DNA of 45,464 bases, taken from NCBI GenBank assembly GCA_002724635.1, contig PBPM01000113.1, positions 1 through 45,464 on the forward strand. The letters are read 5' to 3'. This document shows positions 1 to 8,510 of this stretch, piece by piece (position 1 is the stretch's first letter; every line of letters begins with the position of its first letter). This DNA comes from Rhodospirillaceae bacterium (GTDB lineage Bacteria > Pseudomonadota > Alphaproteobacteria > UBA6615). The notes below the pieces were generated by a model. It searched no databases and was not told the DNA's origin. It saw only the letters and a program-made list of their open reading frames with translations. The position numbers were made by a program, and so were the translations under genes.

Positions 1-892
1 ACCGTTTCGATCTCTTTCTCCGCTCGCGCGCGAGTGAAGTCGTCCGTCGAAACCCTATATTTCTCGCCCTCTGTGAGGCGTCCGTAGGGCAGCCCCATCG
101 CCGGCGCTACAAACACACCGTCCCGCTCCGCTTCCAGCATGTCCTTGCCCTCATCATCGGCCAGGGTCGCGTGGTAGATGACCTGTACACCGTTGCGCAC
201 ACACATCTTCACAGCCTCCGCCGAACGCGCGTGCGCCGCGACCATGCGGTTCCGCTGCCTTGCGACCGCGCAGACCGCTGCCACCTCTTCATTCGACATG
301 GCGGTGTCCTCGGCCAGCGGGTCCGGCCCCGAGCCCTGAGCCGAGGGCACGATCTTGAAGGTGTCGACGCCAGCACGTGCCGCTGCGCGGCAAGCCTTGC
401 GGAAGGCCTCTGGTCCATCGAGGACCAGCGCATAGGCGTCATCCCGGCCAATGTCGCCGAAACCGCCGGTGACGGTCATCTGCCGGGTCGCCGCCTTGAG
501 CCGCGGCCCCGGGATGTCGCCAGCATTTATCGCATCGCGCAACGCGACCTCGAGATTGTCCCGGGCCGAGCTGCCACTGAACATGCTGGTGAAACCGTGG
601 TCGAGCATCTTGCGGGCATTCTTCGCCGTCTCAAGCACATGGCGCTCCGGCGAGAGCGCGTTGATATCCCCAAGTGTCCCAGCATCCAAAAAGCTTAGAT
701 GGGCATGGGCATCGATCAGGCCGGGCATCAGGATCGCACCGCCGCCGTCAACGATCTCGGCATCGCTGGACTCGAGGCCATTGTCCCGGGAAACTGCCGC
801 AATCCGATTACCGTGGACCAAGACTGATCCTTCGAATGGTTTGCCGCCCGTTCCATCGATGATGGACACATTTGTGAACAGCGTTTCGCTCA
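1..892 (-). CDS. Metal-dependent amidohydrolase, C-terminus cut by window edge
   Basis: This is an amidohydrolase-superfamily enzyme of the imidazolonepropionase/prolidase-like type, which hydrolyses C-N bonds in cyclic or linear amides at a metal centre. Reading leftwards from an ATG at 890-892, 297 codons are open to the window edge, so the C-terminus is missing. The N-terminus (MSETLFTNVSIIDGTG) is the usual beta-sandwich start. The metal-binding HxH follows at about residues 61-65 (DAHAH, after the MPGLI stretch). A later segment has AAHARSAEAV, the usual position of another metal-ligand histidine, and YHATL. It is divergent from the DapA-like gene with under 100 bp between them, so the two probably share a control region. 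The substrate cannot be assigned. Confidence 0.85.
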
Positions 893-990
893 TAGGCCCA
901 GCTCCCCTGGATCGGTCCATTTTATAGAACGTCGCGTTCCAAGCCACTGTCAACCATGGGCAATGCATGGCGGGATTGCTATTAAGGGGC

Positions 991-1911
991 ATGAGTATCA
1001 CCACCCCCTACAGCGGCGTCTGGCCCGTTGCCCCCACTCCCTTCACCGAGGACAGCGAAATCGACACCGAGGGCATGACCCGGATTCTCGACTGCATGAT
1101 CGATCAAGGTGTCGACGGCATCTGCATTCTCGCCAACTTCTCCGAACAGTTCTTGTTGTCGGACGAGGAACGCGACTGCTTGACCCGGCTGTCCCTCGAG
1201 CATGTGTCCGAGCGTGTGCCAGTGATCGTCACCGCCAGCCACTTCGCCACCGACATCGTAGTAGCGCGAACAAAGCAGGCGGCCGAGCTCGGCGCCGCGA
1301 TGGTAATGCTAATGCCCCCCTATCACGGCGCTTTGTTACGAGGCACGCATGACCAAATTGCTGAACAATTCACGGCAGCTGGCGAGGTCGGCATCCCGAT
1401 CATGGTGCAAGATGCACCGTTGTCCGGAATGGACTTACCGGTCGACCTACTCGTGCGAATGGCGCGAGAAATTGAGGCCGTTAAATGTTTTAAGATCGAG
1501 TGCGCCCAAGCCGCCAACAAACTGCGGGCGCTTATCGTCGCGGGGGGCGACGCCATCGAGGGCCCATTCGATGGCGAGGAAGGCATCACGCTCCTCGCCG
1601 ATCTCGACGCAGGTGCGACCGGCTGCATGACTTCGGCACTGGTCCCAGATCTGGTGCGGCCCGCAATTGCCGCACATCTGGCTGACGACCGGGATACGGC
1701 GAAAAACATCTACGAACGTGTTCTGCCACTGATCAACTACGAGAACCGACTTTGTGGCTTCCGGGCGGCCAAGACGGTGATGAAAGAGGGGGGCGTGATT
1801 AAGTCAGATTTCTGCCGACACCCTGTCGCCCCGCTTCTTCCGGACGTACGAACAACACTACTCGCGCTAGCAAGGGAACTTGACCCCGTCGCGCTGCGCT
1901 GGGGAAAATAA
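991..1911 (+). CDS. DapA-like (dihydrodipicolinate synthase family) lyase/aldolase
   Basis: This is a TIM-barrel protein of the DapA/N-acetylneuraminate lyase family, which uses a Schiff-base lysine to make or break C-C bonds of pyruvate-type adducts. The N-terminus GVWPVAPTPF is classic. The probable Schiff-base lysine is in VKCFKIE, near residue 160. Two signatures are altered: the usual GTTGE segment reads ANFSEQ, and the YN.P motif carrying the catalytic tyrosine reads QDAP. It is therefore probably not lysine-biosynthetic DapA, but a catabolic relative of unknown substrate. An in-frame ATG 24 bases upstream (967) would add eight residues. I chose 991 because the family usually starts a few residues before GVWP; AAGGGG lies just upstream but is unusually close, so the start is uncertain. 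Confidence 0.85.
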   Translation: MSITTPYSGVWPVAPTPFTEDSEIDTEGMTRILDCMIDQGVDGICILANFSEQFLLSDEERDCLTRLSLEHVSERVPVIVTASHFATDIVVARTKQAAELGAAMVMLMPPYHGALLRGTHDQIAEQFTAAGEVGIPIMVQDAPLSGMDLPVDLLVRMAREIEAVKCFKIECAQAANKLRALIVAGGDAIEGPFDGEEGITLLADLDAGATGCMTSALVPDLVRPAIAAHLADDRDTAKNIYERVLPLINYENRLCGFRAAKTVMKEGGVIKSDFCRHPVAPLLPDVRTTLLALARELDPVALRWGK

Positions 1912-2253
1912 CGGAGGACGCGCTCGCTTACCCTAAGGCTCGGCCTTGGCGCGGCTTTGTGTACGCTAATAGGCACCGGGTCCTCGCGTAGCAGACGCGG
2001 TTTGCCTTAATCGCTGTCCAAACCAGCTTGGAATTAGGCCATTCATTGTGAATTCTGGACTTGGCTAAACCGCGCTTGTAGGCTCACAACCCTAATAATT
2101 TATAGTCTTGGATTCCTTGGGCGGCGAGTGCCTGACATAAATGAACCCGATGGGATCATTCAAAATTATGTTGTCGCCTCTGGACAGCCAGATACCGTAC
2201 GACCCAATATTAGGCCAACTAAAACAAACGACTTACGATCTTAGGGGGGAACT
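1912..2253 (+). other. Intergenic region upstream of the BKACE gene
   Basis: These 342 bases contain no convincing gene in any frame and no recognisable decayed protein. They are AT-richer than the flanks, with a TAATAATTTATAG stretch near 2092-2105 that could supply a -10 element. The last bases hold a strong ribosome binding site (TTAGGGGGGAAC) for the gene at 2254. The region probably carries that gene's promoter and leader. Confidence 0.5.
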
Positions 2254-3189
2254 ATGGCGAAACAATCTAAAGTCATCATATCGTGCGCGGTCACGGGTGC
2301 GATCCACACGCCAACAATGTCGGATCATCTGCCGATCACGCCCGACGAAATTGCGCAATCCTCGATCGAGGCTGCCGAGGCAGGCGCGTCGATTATCCAT
2401 CTTCACGCACGCGACCCTGAAAACGGAAAGCCCACGCCTGACCCGGATGTATTCATGGAGTTCCTTCCGCGCATCAAACAAAATACAGAAGCGGTCGTGA
2501 ACATTACCACAGGCGGCGGTCTAGGCATGACCGTGGATGAGCGTATCGCAGCTGCTGTTCGCGCAGAGCCTGAGGTTACCTCGTTCAATATGGGATCAAT
2601 GAACTTTGGTATTTTTCCAGCGGCAGACCGTTACGACGAATGGAAGTACGATTGGGAGAAACCCTATCTGGAGATGACCGATGACTTCATCTTCACCAAT
2701 ACGTTCAAACAAATGGATTACATTATCACCGAGCTTCATGATAAGCGCGGAGTGAAGTTTGAGCACGAGTGCTACGATGTCAGCCATCTCTACAACACGG
2801 CCTACTATTACAATCAGGGCCGCCTTAAGGGTCCGATTTTCCTACAGTTTATCTTCGGGATCATGGGAGGAATCGGCGCCGACATTGCACACCTGATGCA
2901 TATGAAGGAAACGGCGGACAAGCTGTTTGGCGATGACTATGTCTTCTCTGTTCTGGGTGCCGGTCGTCACCAGATGAACTTCGTCACCCAATCAGCTCTT
3001 CTGGGTGGCAGCGTGCGTGTCGGCCTAGAAGACTCGCTCTATCTCGGCAAAGGAAAGTTGGCTGAATCGAACGCCCAGCAAGTCGCGAAGATCCGTCGGA
3101 TCGTTGAGGATCTGTCGCTTGATGTCGCAACGCCCGACGAAGCCCGCGAGATCCTCGACCTCAAGGGCGGCGACATGGTGAAGTTCTAG
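2254..3189 (+). CDS. BKACE-family beta-keto acid cleavage enzyme (DUF849)
   Basis: The protein has 311 aa, the usual size of the BKACE/DUF849 family (type member Kce, 3-keto-5-aminohexanoate cleavage enzyme). These zinc TIM barrels condense a beta-keto acid with acetyl-CoA to give acetoacetate and a new CoA ester. Visible signatures are the N-terminal SCAVTGAIHTPTMSDHLPITP, the zinc-binding HLHARD (His49, His51), the TTGGG segment, and the C-terminal stretch GGSVRVGLEDSLYLGKG. The start is fixed by the strong site TTAGGGGGGAAC just before the ATG. BKACE substrates vary widely and are usually read from context. The neighbouring lactonase (+) and DapA-like protein suggest a sugar-acid or amino-acid-like route, but this is inference. 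Confidence 0.93.
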   Translation: MAKQSKVIISCAVTGAIHTPTMSDHLPITPDEIAQSSIEAAEAGASIIHLHARDPENGKPTPDPDVFMEFLPRIKQNTEAVVNITTGGGLGMTVDERIAAAVRAEPEVTSFNMGSMNFGIFPAADRYDEWKYDWEKPYLEMTDDFIFTNTFKQMDYIITELHDKRGVKFEHECYDVSHLYNTAYYYNQGRLKGPIFLQFIFGIMGGIGADIAHLMHMKETADKLFGDDYVFSVLGAGRHQMNFVTQSALLGGSVRVGLEDSLYLGKGKLAESNAQQVAKIRRIVEDLSLDVATPDEAREILDLKGGDMVKF

Positions 3190-3302
3190 GTTCGCCTCTG
3201 AACATCATCGAAACCGGACCGTAAAAATTAGGGCGCCACGCTGCTTCAACGTCGCGTGGCCCAGCCGGTCACAGACCCCGGAGGTCCCGGGAGGAGAGAA
3301 AC

Positions 3303-4331
3303 ATGGCAATTAATCCCATCGACGGCTTCACCCTCACCAAGGATGATTTCAAGTTCATTGGTAAGGATCTGCAGCGCCCGGAATGTATTCTTGCCGAGAA
3401 AAACGGTGACCTATGGGCCGCCGATGCCCGCGGCGGCGTCGTGCGTATTAAGCCCGACGGTAGCCAGGAGATCATCACCCAGTCTCATGATGCCGAGGCA
3501 TTCGGCGCGAGCGACGATGACGCCTCAAAGTTCGTTGACGGCACCCTGCCCAACGGGCTGGCGTTCGCGAGCAACGGAGATATCCTAATTTCGAATTTCG
3601 GCACCGACTGCCTCGAGCGGATGACCCGAACGGGCGAGACTGAGGTCATGTTCGACACGGTCGACGGCGAGGAGATCGGCAAAGTCAACTTCGTCGCCCG
3701 CGACAGCAAGGACCGTATCTGGATCACCGTCTCAACGATGCTCCATGACTGGCCCAAGGCCATCAGCCCGGATATCGTCGACGGTCGTATTCTGCTCTAC
3801 GAGGAGGGCAAGGGCGTGCGCATCGTCACCGACGATGTGCACTTCTCGAACGAGTGCAAACTCGATGCGAATGAGGAATGGCTTTACGTCGTGCAAACCT
3901 GCGGCCGCAACATTGCACGCTACAAGATCGCCGAGGACGGCAGTCTCGGACCAAAGGAGATCTATGGCCCGACAGACCATGGTCGCCTGATAGACGGAAT
4001 CGCGTTCGACAGCTACGGCAACCTTTGGGGCACCCACATCATGAATGACGGCATCTTCGCCATCAAGCCCGACGGGGACCTGCACATCATCTTCGACGAC
4101 TCAAATCCCGAGGAAGTGGCGAAGCTCGATGCGGCATTCCAGAAGAGCGAGGTCACGGCCGATCTGCTGCTCGAATGTGGCGGCGATATCGCCAAATGGT
4201 GCGCGTCCGTCACCTTCGGCGGCCCAGACCTGAAGACGGTCTATGTCGGAAGCCTGCGGGCGACCAATATCCCCTACTTCACCTCGCCGGTGGCGGGCCT
4301 GCCCATGGTTCACTGGAACGAAACGTTCTAG
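3303..4331 (+). CDS. SMP-30/gluconolactonase-like lactone hydrolase
   Basis: This is a 342-aa six-bladed beta-propeller of the SMP-30/gluconolactonase/LRE family, which opens sugar or other lactones at one divalent metal. Expected metal ligands are visible: Glu in LQRPECIL (about residue 27), Asn in GTLPNGLAF, Asn in FSNECKLD and Asp in LIDGIAFDSYGNLW. No signal peptide is seen, so it is cytoplasmic. The start has an ideal GGGAGGAGAGAA site. It lies 113 bp after the BKACE gene on the same strand and is followed by a clear terminator, so the two may form a transcription unit in which a lactone is opened and the resulting acid or keto acid processed. The exact substrate is unknown. Confidence 0.9.
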   Translation: MAINPIDGFTLTKDDFKFIGKDLQRPECILAEKNGDLWAADARGGVVRIKPDGSQEIITQSHDAEAFGASDDDASKFVDGTLPNGLAFASNGDILISNFGTDCLERMTRTGETEVMFDTVDGEEIGKVNFVARDSKDRIWITVSTMLHDWPKAISPDIVDGRILLYEEGKGVRIVTDDVHFSNECKLDANEEWLYVVQTCGRNIARYKIAEDGSLGPKEIYGPTDHGRLIDGIAFDSYGNLWGTHIMNDGIFAIKPDGDLHIIFDDSNPEEVAKLDAAFQKSEVTADLLLECGGDIAKWCASVTFGGPDLKTVYVGSLRATNIPYFTSPVAGLPMVHWNETF

Positions 4332-4351
4332 GAAGCGCACCCAACGAATGC

Positions 4352-4382
4352 AAAAAGGCCGGGTATCGACTCGGCCTTTTTT
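4352..4382 (+). terminator. Rho-independent terminator after the lactonase gene
   Basis: AAAAAGGCCG pairs with CGGCCTTTTT across the loop GGTATCGACT, giving a stem whose 3' arm runs into a T tract. It lies 20 bases after the lactonase stop codon and ends the BKACE-lactonase unit. The A-rich 5' arm would also let it work for the opposing nitroreductase. Confidence 0.85.
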
Positions 4383-4494
4383 CGTTCGTGCAACAAAATG
4401 CCCGGATTAGGTTCGGGTATGACGTGGTTCTTTTGAAGGATCGTCATGCGCGTACCTGACCGGCGCATCCCCGGCACCAGCAACCGATCGAGCT

Positions 4495-5091
4495 CTAAAC
4501 CCAAACGCTGGTGAATTCCGCCGCGTTGGGACGCTCCTTGGGCGGCGTCGGCTCTTTGATGCAGCCGATGTAGACGAATCCCAGCAGCTCGTCCTGACCG
4601 TCAAGGCCAAACGCCTTGCGGACAACGGGATCGTGGGCGTTGCGACCGGTCAGCACGATGGCACCATAGCCCATGGACTGCGCCGCAATCACAATATGTT
4701 CCATCGCCGCCGCGGTCGCCACGATCTGCTCGACTACCGGTACCTTCGGGGCACGTGACGGATCGACTTTTGCGCAGACTGCGATGATTGTCGGTGCGCG
4801 CAGCGGGCGCGCCTTCTCTTTCTCAATCGCCGCCGTCGGCGCAAAGGGTTCGCGCCCAAGCAACGCGTCGGCGAAAAGTTCGCCCAGCTTGTGCCGTGCG
4901 TCGCCCTCGATGATATGAAAGCGCCAGGGCCGCACGAGGCCATGATCCGGGGCACTCATTGCCGCTGCAAGCATTTGTTCGATATCTGCCCGGACGGGTT
5001 CGTCCCCATCGAACAGACGCGGCGGCGTCGAGTTGCGGCTGATCAGACCGTCGAGGACGGCATTGGTTTTCCGGGTATCTACTTCGGCCAT
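4495..5091 (-). CDS. YdjA-like nitroreductase family flavoprotein
   Basis: This FMN-dependent nitroreductase-fold enzyme would reduce nitro, quinone or enone-type substrates with NAD(P)H. The segment SAPDHGLVRPWRFHII matches the YdjA subgroup (APDH...PW.F..IEG), as does the later RAPTIIAVCAKV and the C-terminal LLGFVYIGC. From MAEVDTRKTN the length is 198 aa, normal for this small subfamily. An upstream in-frame ATG at 5151 would add 20 residues, but they are not family-like; the chosen ATG has AGGAC about ten bases before it. The gene is alone and convergent with the lactonase gene. Its role is unknown. Confidence 0.85.
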   Translation of the reverse strand: MAEVDTRKTNAVLDGLISRNSTPPRLFDGDEPVRADIEQMLAAAMSAPDHGLVRPWRFHIIEGDARHKLGELFADALLGREPFAPTAAIEKEKARPLRAPTIIAVCAKVDPSRAPKVPVVEQIVATAAAMEHIVIAAQSMGYGAIVLTGRNAHDPVVRKAFGLDGQDELLGFVYIGCIKEPTPPKERPNAAEFTSVWV

Positions 5092-5359
5092 GAATGGCTT
5101 GTCCTGATTGGTACCTGTTAGATCACTTAGGAACAAACATACGCTACGCAAGCCCTACTGCGCGGCATTTACGCCTTCGACAACGGAACCTAGGGAATTG
5201 CGATCCTGAGGCTTCCATAGCCCAGACGCGGCGCAGGGGCGACATGCGCCGCCAGAACACTCGACAGAATCGACGATCTGCAAATTAGGCTCGCCCTGAC
5301 CTATCCTCGGCTCCCAGCGCCACAAGCACTGCGCTCTAGGAGGCAAGCAGCTCTTTAGG

Positions 5360-6154
5360 TTAATCCTCGATGCGTACTTGCACGTCGCCGACCCCGACGA
5401 AACGCGCGACAACCTCCGACGCGTGGCCCAGCGGCTTCGGCGCCGCCGCCGCCCCCGTGGTCATATAGTCGCCTGCCTTGATAACGACACCTCGGGCCGA
5501 GAAGTGATTGACGATCCACGTGAGCGACCAGACTTCGTCGCAACGCGCCGGCATAGGCATGCCTACCGAAACAACTTCGCCGTCGAATAGTAGTTCGATA
5601 TCGAGGGTCTTGAGGTCCCGGTTCGGCCAGTCGGGAATGTCCGGCCCGGCGACGAACCCCATCGCCGCGCCGTTGTCGGCGGCCAGATGCATCATCGGCT
5701 GATTCAGCGGGTCGGCGATTCGCGGCACCGCCATCTCGATCCCGATGATAGCGCTGTCCACCGCAGCCAACACCTCGTCTTCGGAATAGCCGCCTTCGCG
5801 GGCCGGAAGATCGGCCCCCATGCGGAACGAAACCTCCGCCTCGACGAGGGAGCCCGGGCCGATATCCTCGCGTTGCAGACTACCGCCGTTCTCGACCGTG
5901 AAATCCTGGAACATGACCCCGGCCATGGGCCCGTCGGGCCCTGCCTTCTCTAGCATGGGCGGGTTCGTGAAGCCCGCCTTGTAACCCGCTGCAGCAAGGC
6001 CGATGCGCTCGAGCAAGGCGACCTGGATCTGTGTCGCCTCGGCGGCATTCGCCGGACCACAATCGGCCGGCAGGGCATCAATTGTTGTACGGTTTGCAAA
6101 TGCGTCGGCCAGCAAGCCCGCCGCCTGCGTCACCTGTGCGTCATTCAAGGCCAT
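5360..6154 (-). CDS. 2-keto-4-pentenoate hydratase family protein (MhpD-like)
   Basis: This 264-aa protein belongs to the 2-oxopent-4-enoate hydratase/fumarylacetoacetase-like superfamily, which adds water to 2-hydroxypentadienoate-type acids in meta-cleavage pathways or decarboxylates related acids. Typical signatures are GYKAGFTNPPM (the GlKaGlts motif), the metal-binding acidic LVEAEVSFRM, and the late GDYMTTGAAAAPKPL (usually GD.i.tG). It is the last gene of a three-gene minus-strand operon, 12 bases after the GhrA-like gene, with site AGGGAGAGACGAGA before the ATG. Hydratase followed by a hydroxyacid dehydrogenase suggests handling of a 2-keto or 2-hydroxy acid. No extradiol dioxygenase is nearby, so a classical meta pathway is not supported. 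Confidence 0.9.
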   Translation of the reverse strand: MALNDAQVTQAAGLLADAFANRTTIDALPADCGPANAAEATQIQVALLERIGLAAAGYKAGFTNPPMLEKAGPDGPMAGVMFQDFTVENGGSLQREDIGPGSLVEAEVSFRMGADLPAREGGYSEDEVLAAVDSAIIGIEMAVPRIADPLNQPMMHLAADNGAAMGFVAGPDIPDWPNRDLKTLDIELLFDGEVVSVGMPMPARCDEVWSLTWIVNHFSARGVVIKAGDYMTTGAAAAPKPLGHASEVVARFVGVGDVQVRIED

Positions 6155-6166
6155 TCTCGTCTCTCC

Positions 6167-7096
6167 CTAGTATCCCGCGGACCGGTCCACGGCCCAAAGT
6201 TGTGGCTCGCCCGACTTGTCCCTCCGGATGATCTCGACCACCTGAGGGGCAATTACATCCGCCCGCACCCTGCGCGCGGTATGTGGCATGATTGTAACCC
6301 CCCGATGCTGCCAGAGCTGGCTCTCCGGTGGCAGGGGTTCGGGCTTGGTCGCATCCAACGTCGCGCCGGCGATTTGTCCGCTATCGAGCGCGGCGATCAG
6401 GTCCTCATCCACTAGGTGACCACCACGCCCCAGATTGATGATCGATGCCCCCTTGGGCATTTGCGCGAACAGATCCGCGTTCAGAATACCTTTGGTCTTG
6501 TCCGTAAGCGGCAATAGGCAGACCAGAATGTCGGTCCGTGCAAGGAACTCCGGCAGCCGATCCACGCCGCAGAACATCCCGATATCGGCATCGTCGCGCG
6601 CGGTACGCGTCCAGGCAGCCACGTCAAAGCCGAGCCCATGCAGCGCGCGCGCCGGCGGCTTGGCCAGAACCCCAAACCCCATGAACCCGACCCGCTGTTC
6701 GCGCGGCAGTTTCTGCGGCCGAACACGCCATTCGCTGCGTCGCTGCTGGTCGATATACTCCGGCATCTGCCGATGATGCCGCAGCACATGCAGAATGGCA
6801 TATTCGGTCATGGCAGGATCTCCGGCCGGCGGCCCAGTGCGAACGATGGGTACACTTGGCATGTCGGGATCGGCCAGCAGATGATCGAAGCCGGCGAACA
6901 TCGGCATTACCAAGCGCAGATTTGGCAGCGTGGGCAACTCGGCTAGGTCAAGGAAACCGGTCATCAGATAGATGATGTCCTCGGCTGCCCCGACATTCGG
7001 CCACAGCCGTATATCAAGATCCGGCGCCAGCGCCTGCACGCACTCGCCCCAATACGCCGTCGAGCCGGTAACCGGGGGGGTGATCAGCAACGCCAT
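6167..7096 (-). CDS. GhrA-like D-2-hydroxyacid dehydrogenase (glyoxylate/hydroxypyruvate reductase family)
   Basis: This is a 309-aa NAD(P)-dependent D-isomer 2-hydroxyacid dehydrogenase of the GhrA branch, which interconverts 2-keto acids such as glyoxylate or hydroxypyruvate and 2-hydroxy acids. Catalytic elements are present: the Arg in INLGRGGHLVDEDL, the Glu in KPEPLPPES and the His in IMPHTARR. The nucleotide-binding loop reads GFMGFGVLAKPP, so the last glycine of GxGxxG is alanine and two prolines follow; this is unusual and may affect cofactor binding. It sits 11 bases after the deacetylase-like gene and 12 before the hydratase, in one operon. The substrate is not determined. Confidence 0.88.
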   Translation of the reverse strand: MALLITPPVTGSTAYWGECVQALAPDLDIRLWPNVGAAEDIIYLMTGFLDLAELPTLPNLRLVMPMFAGFDHLLADPDMPSVPIVRTGPPAGDPAMTEYAILHVLRHHRQMPEYIDQQRRSEWRVRPQKLPREQRVGFMGFGVLAKPPARALHGLGFDVAAWTRTARDDADIGMFCGVDRLPEFLARTDILVCLLPLTDKTKGILNADLFAQMPKGASIINLGRGGHLVDEDLIAALDSGQIAGATLDATKPEPLPPESQLWQHRGVTIMPHTARRVRADVIAPQVVEIIRRDKSGEPQLWAVDRSAGY

Positions 7097-7107
7097 CCTT
7101 ACGGTCT

Positions 7108-7980
7108 CTAAGCGTGTGCTTCCCGATACCAGTCCATGATCTTCTCACCCGGCACGATCGCCACGTCGGAGTACCCCTGGATGTAATCGAGGATTTCCTC
7201 GAAATAACGGATCCTGTGCGGCGTGCCCGTCAGATACATGTGCAGGCTGATCGACATAACGCGCGCGGAATGCTCGCTCTCCAAGTACAGCCGGTCGAAC
7301 TGGTCCTTCGAACGCTTAAACATCTCGTCGGATGAATGCTGCTGCAACGCCATCATCGAGATGTCGTTGGTCTCGACAGTATAGGGGACCGAAAGCATCG
7401 GGCCCTCGCTGGTCTCAATCTCCACCGGCTGGTCGTCGAGAACCCAGTCGGCTAAATACTCGATGCCCGCGCGCGCCAAATAGTCGATGGTCTGGAAGGT
7501 CTCGGTCATGCCCGGGCTCTCCCAGCCACGCACCTTCTTGCCTGTAAACTTCTCGATTGCGTCACAGGCCCTGTCGATCTGCTCCTGTTGATCATCATGC
7601 TTGTGCATGGGGCCCTGCAGATAGCCGTGCCCCATGAACTCCCAACCAAGCTCGAGAGCCGCCTCGGCGACCCGGGGATAAGTCTCGCAGACCCTGCCAT
7701 TGACCGCCATCGTCGGAATGATGCCGCGGTCGCGCAGCGCGTCGCGGATGCGCCAGAAACCTACCCGCATGCCATATTCGTGCCAAGCCCAGTTGGGTAG
7801 ATCGGGCTGCAGCGGCACACCCATGGGCGGCGGCAGCACCACGCGCGGCATCGGCCGCGAAATGTCCCAGTCCTCGACATTAGCGATGATCCACACGGCC
7901 ATCCGCTTGCCGTCGGGCAACCTCCAGGCCGGACGATCGACGATCGCGGAATATGGCAGGCGATCCTTGAAAATCTTCAT
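7108..7980 (-). CDS. Polysaccharide deacetylase-family hydrolase (allantoinase PuuE-like)
   Basis: The protein has 290 aa with the NodB-homology fold of the cofactor-free allantoinase (PuuE)/peptidoglycan deacetylase-like branch. Expected segments are WIIANVEDWD (about residues 30-39), FMGHGYLQGP, RGWESPGMTET and the late SISLHMYLTGTPHRIRYFEEIL. It has no signal peptide, so it acts in the cytoplasm, most likely on a small amide or ureide rather than a polymer. The ATG at 7980 is preferred over an overlapping GTG three bases upstream because GGGGGAAG is better spaced. It is the first gene of the three-gene operon. A ureide-to-glyoxylate link with the GhrA-like gene is attractive, but no other allantoin gene is present. 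Confidence 0.85.
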   Translation of the reverse strand: MKIFKDRLPYSAIVDRPAWRLPDGKRMAVWIIANVEDWDISRPMPRVVLPPPMGVPLQPDLPNWAWHEYGMRVGFWRIRDALRDRGIIPTMAVNGRVCETYPRVAEAALELGWEFMGHGYLQGPMHKHDDQQEQIDRACDAIEKFTGKKVRGWESPGMTETFQTIDYLARAGIEYLADWVLDDQPVEIETSEGPMLSVPYTVETNDISMMALQQHSSDEMFKRSKDQFDRLYLESEHSARVMSISLHMYLTGTPHRIRYFEEILDYIQGYSDVAIVPGEKIMDWYREAHA

Positions 7981-8072
7981 CACTTCCCCCGGTTTGAATG
8001 CCAGCGATTATGGGCAATCGGGCGGGGGAAGGCCAGCAGGCGAAGGCTGGCAAAACGACCACAGTATGAACG

Positions 8073-8257
8073 CTACACGTAACCCAGATCGAGGAGAATC
8101 AGGCTCAGCTGCGGATAGGCGATGAGTATCAGCCGGAAGAAGAACATCGTCATCGCAAACGGAATGTGCCCGGGAAGATATCCATCAGTGAAACCGTCGA
8201 ATTATTGATCGTAGACTTGATCACGAAACAGGAAATTCCAAGTGGGAAGTCCTGCAT
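8073..8257 (-). pseudogene. Remnant of a TRAP transporter large subunit (DctM C-terminus)
   Basis: On the minus strand, reading from about 8248, one frame gives FPLGISCFVIK, then STINNSTVSLMDIFPG. A shift near 8067-8068 after the first base of 81xx (bases 8166-8168) leads into IPFAMTMFFFRLILIAY and PQLSLILLDLGYV, ending at a TAG at 8073-8075. This order matches the end of DctM-type permeases: a (P)P.G...FVIK motif, a hydrophilic segment ending in IF.G, and a last membrane helix. A single lost base would explain the frame change, and the N-terminal nine tenths of the gene are absent. The family match is from memory of the consensus and was not scored. It is unrelated in sequence detail to the intact dctM at 12.5-13.9 kb. 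Confidence 0.55.
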
Positions 8258-8366
8258 AGTGAGTATCTCAAAAGGTTTCTCGCGAACTGAGGCTCGCCAA
8301 GCCTTAGGGGAACCACTAACCGACCAGCCAAGGCACTGTCGCCCACTCGCCGCATCAATCAGCTAA

Positions 8367-8510
8367 CCCGCGCGCTCAGAAGGCGATGAACACGAGGTCC
8401 TGATGGAAACCGTCCTGTCCGGCGATATCGCGAACACTCTCGACTCGTACCACCGACATCTACGCAAGATTCTGGCAATCATCATCAATTCCCGCCTGAA
8501 CCTGCCCATC
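8367..8510 (+). pseudogene. Remnant of a GntR-family regulator (FCD-domain C-terminus)
   Basis: A plus-strand frame that opens just after a TAA at 8364 reads SEGDEHEVLMETVLSGDI and continues ANTLDSYHRHLRKIL. This is the pattern that ends the FCD ligand domain of GntR regulators (EH..l..Ai..GD...A.....HL...l). The preceding helices and the DNA-binding domain are not present in this frame. The frame continues as low-quality sequence to a TGA at 8583-8585. It is interpreted as a truncated, non-functional remnant, plausibly of the regulator of the lost TRAP transporter next to it. It is short, so chance similarity is possible. Confidence 0.4.

Noticed and set aside
1912-2253. A decayed gene in the gap before BKACE.
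   Set aside because: No frame shows a family-like stretch; composition fits a promoter and leader.
2141-2500. An overlapping plus-strand frame before and inside the BKACE gene.
   Set aside because: It is a shadow of the BKACE coding frame with no recognisable motif.
8181-8330. A plus-strand frame with SRTEARQALG that resembles a GntR helix-turn-helix end (SRTPVREAL).
   Set aside because: It overlaps the stronger TRAP remnant on the other strand and lacks the other helix-turn-helix residues; likely chance.
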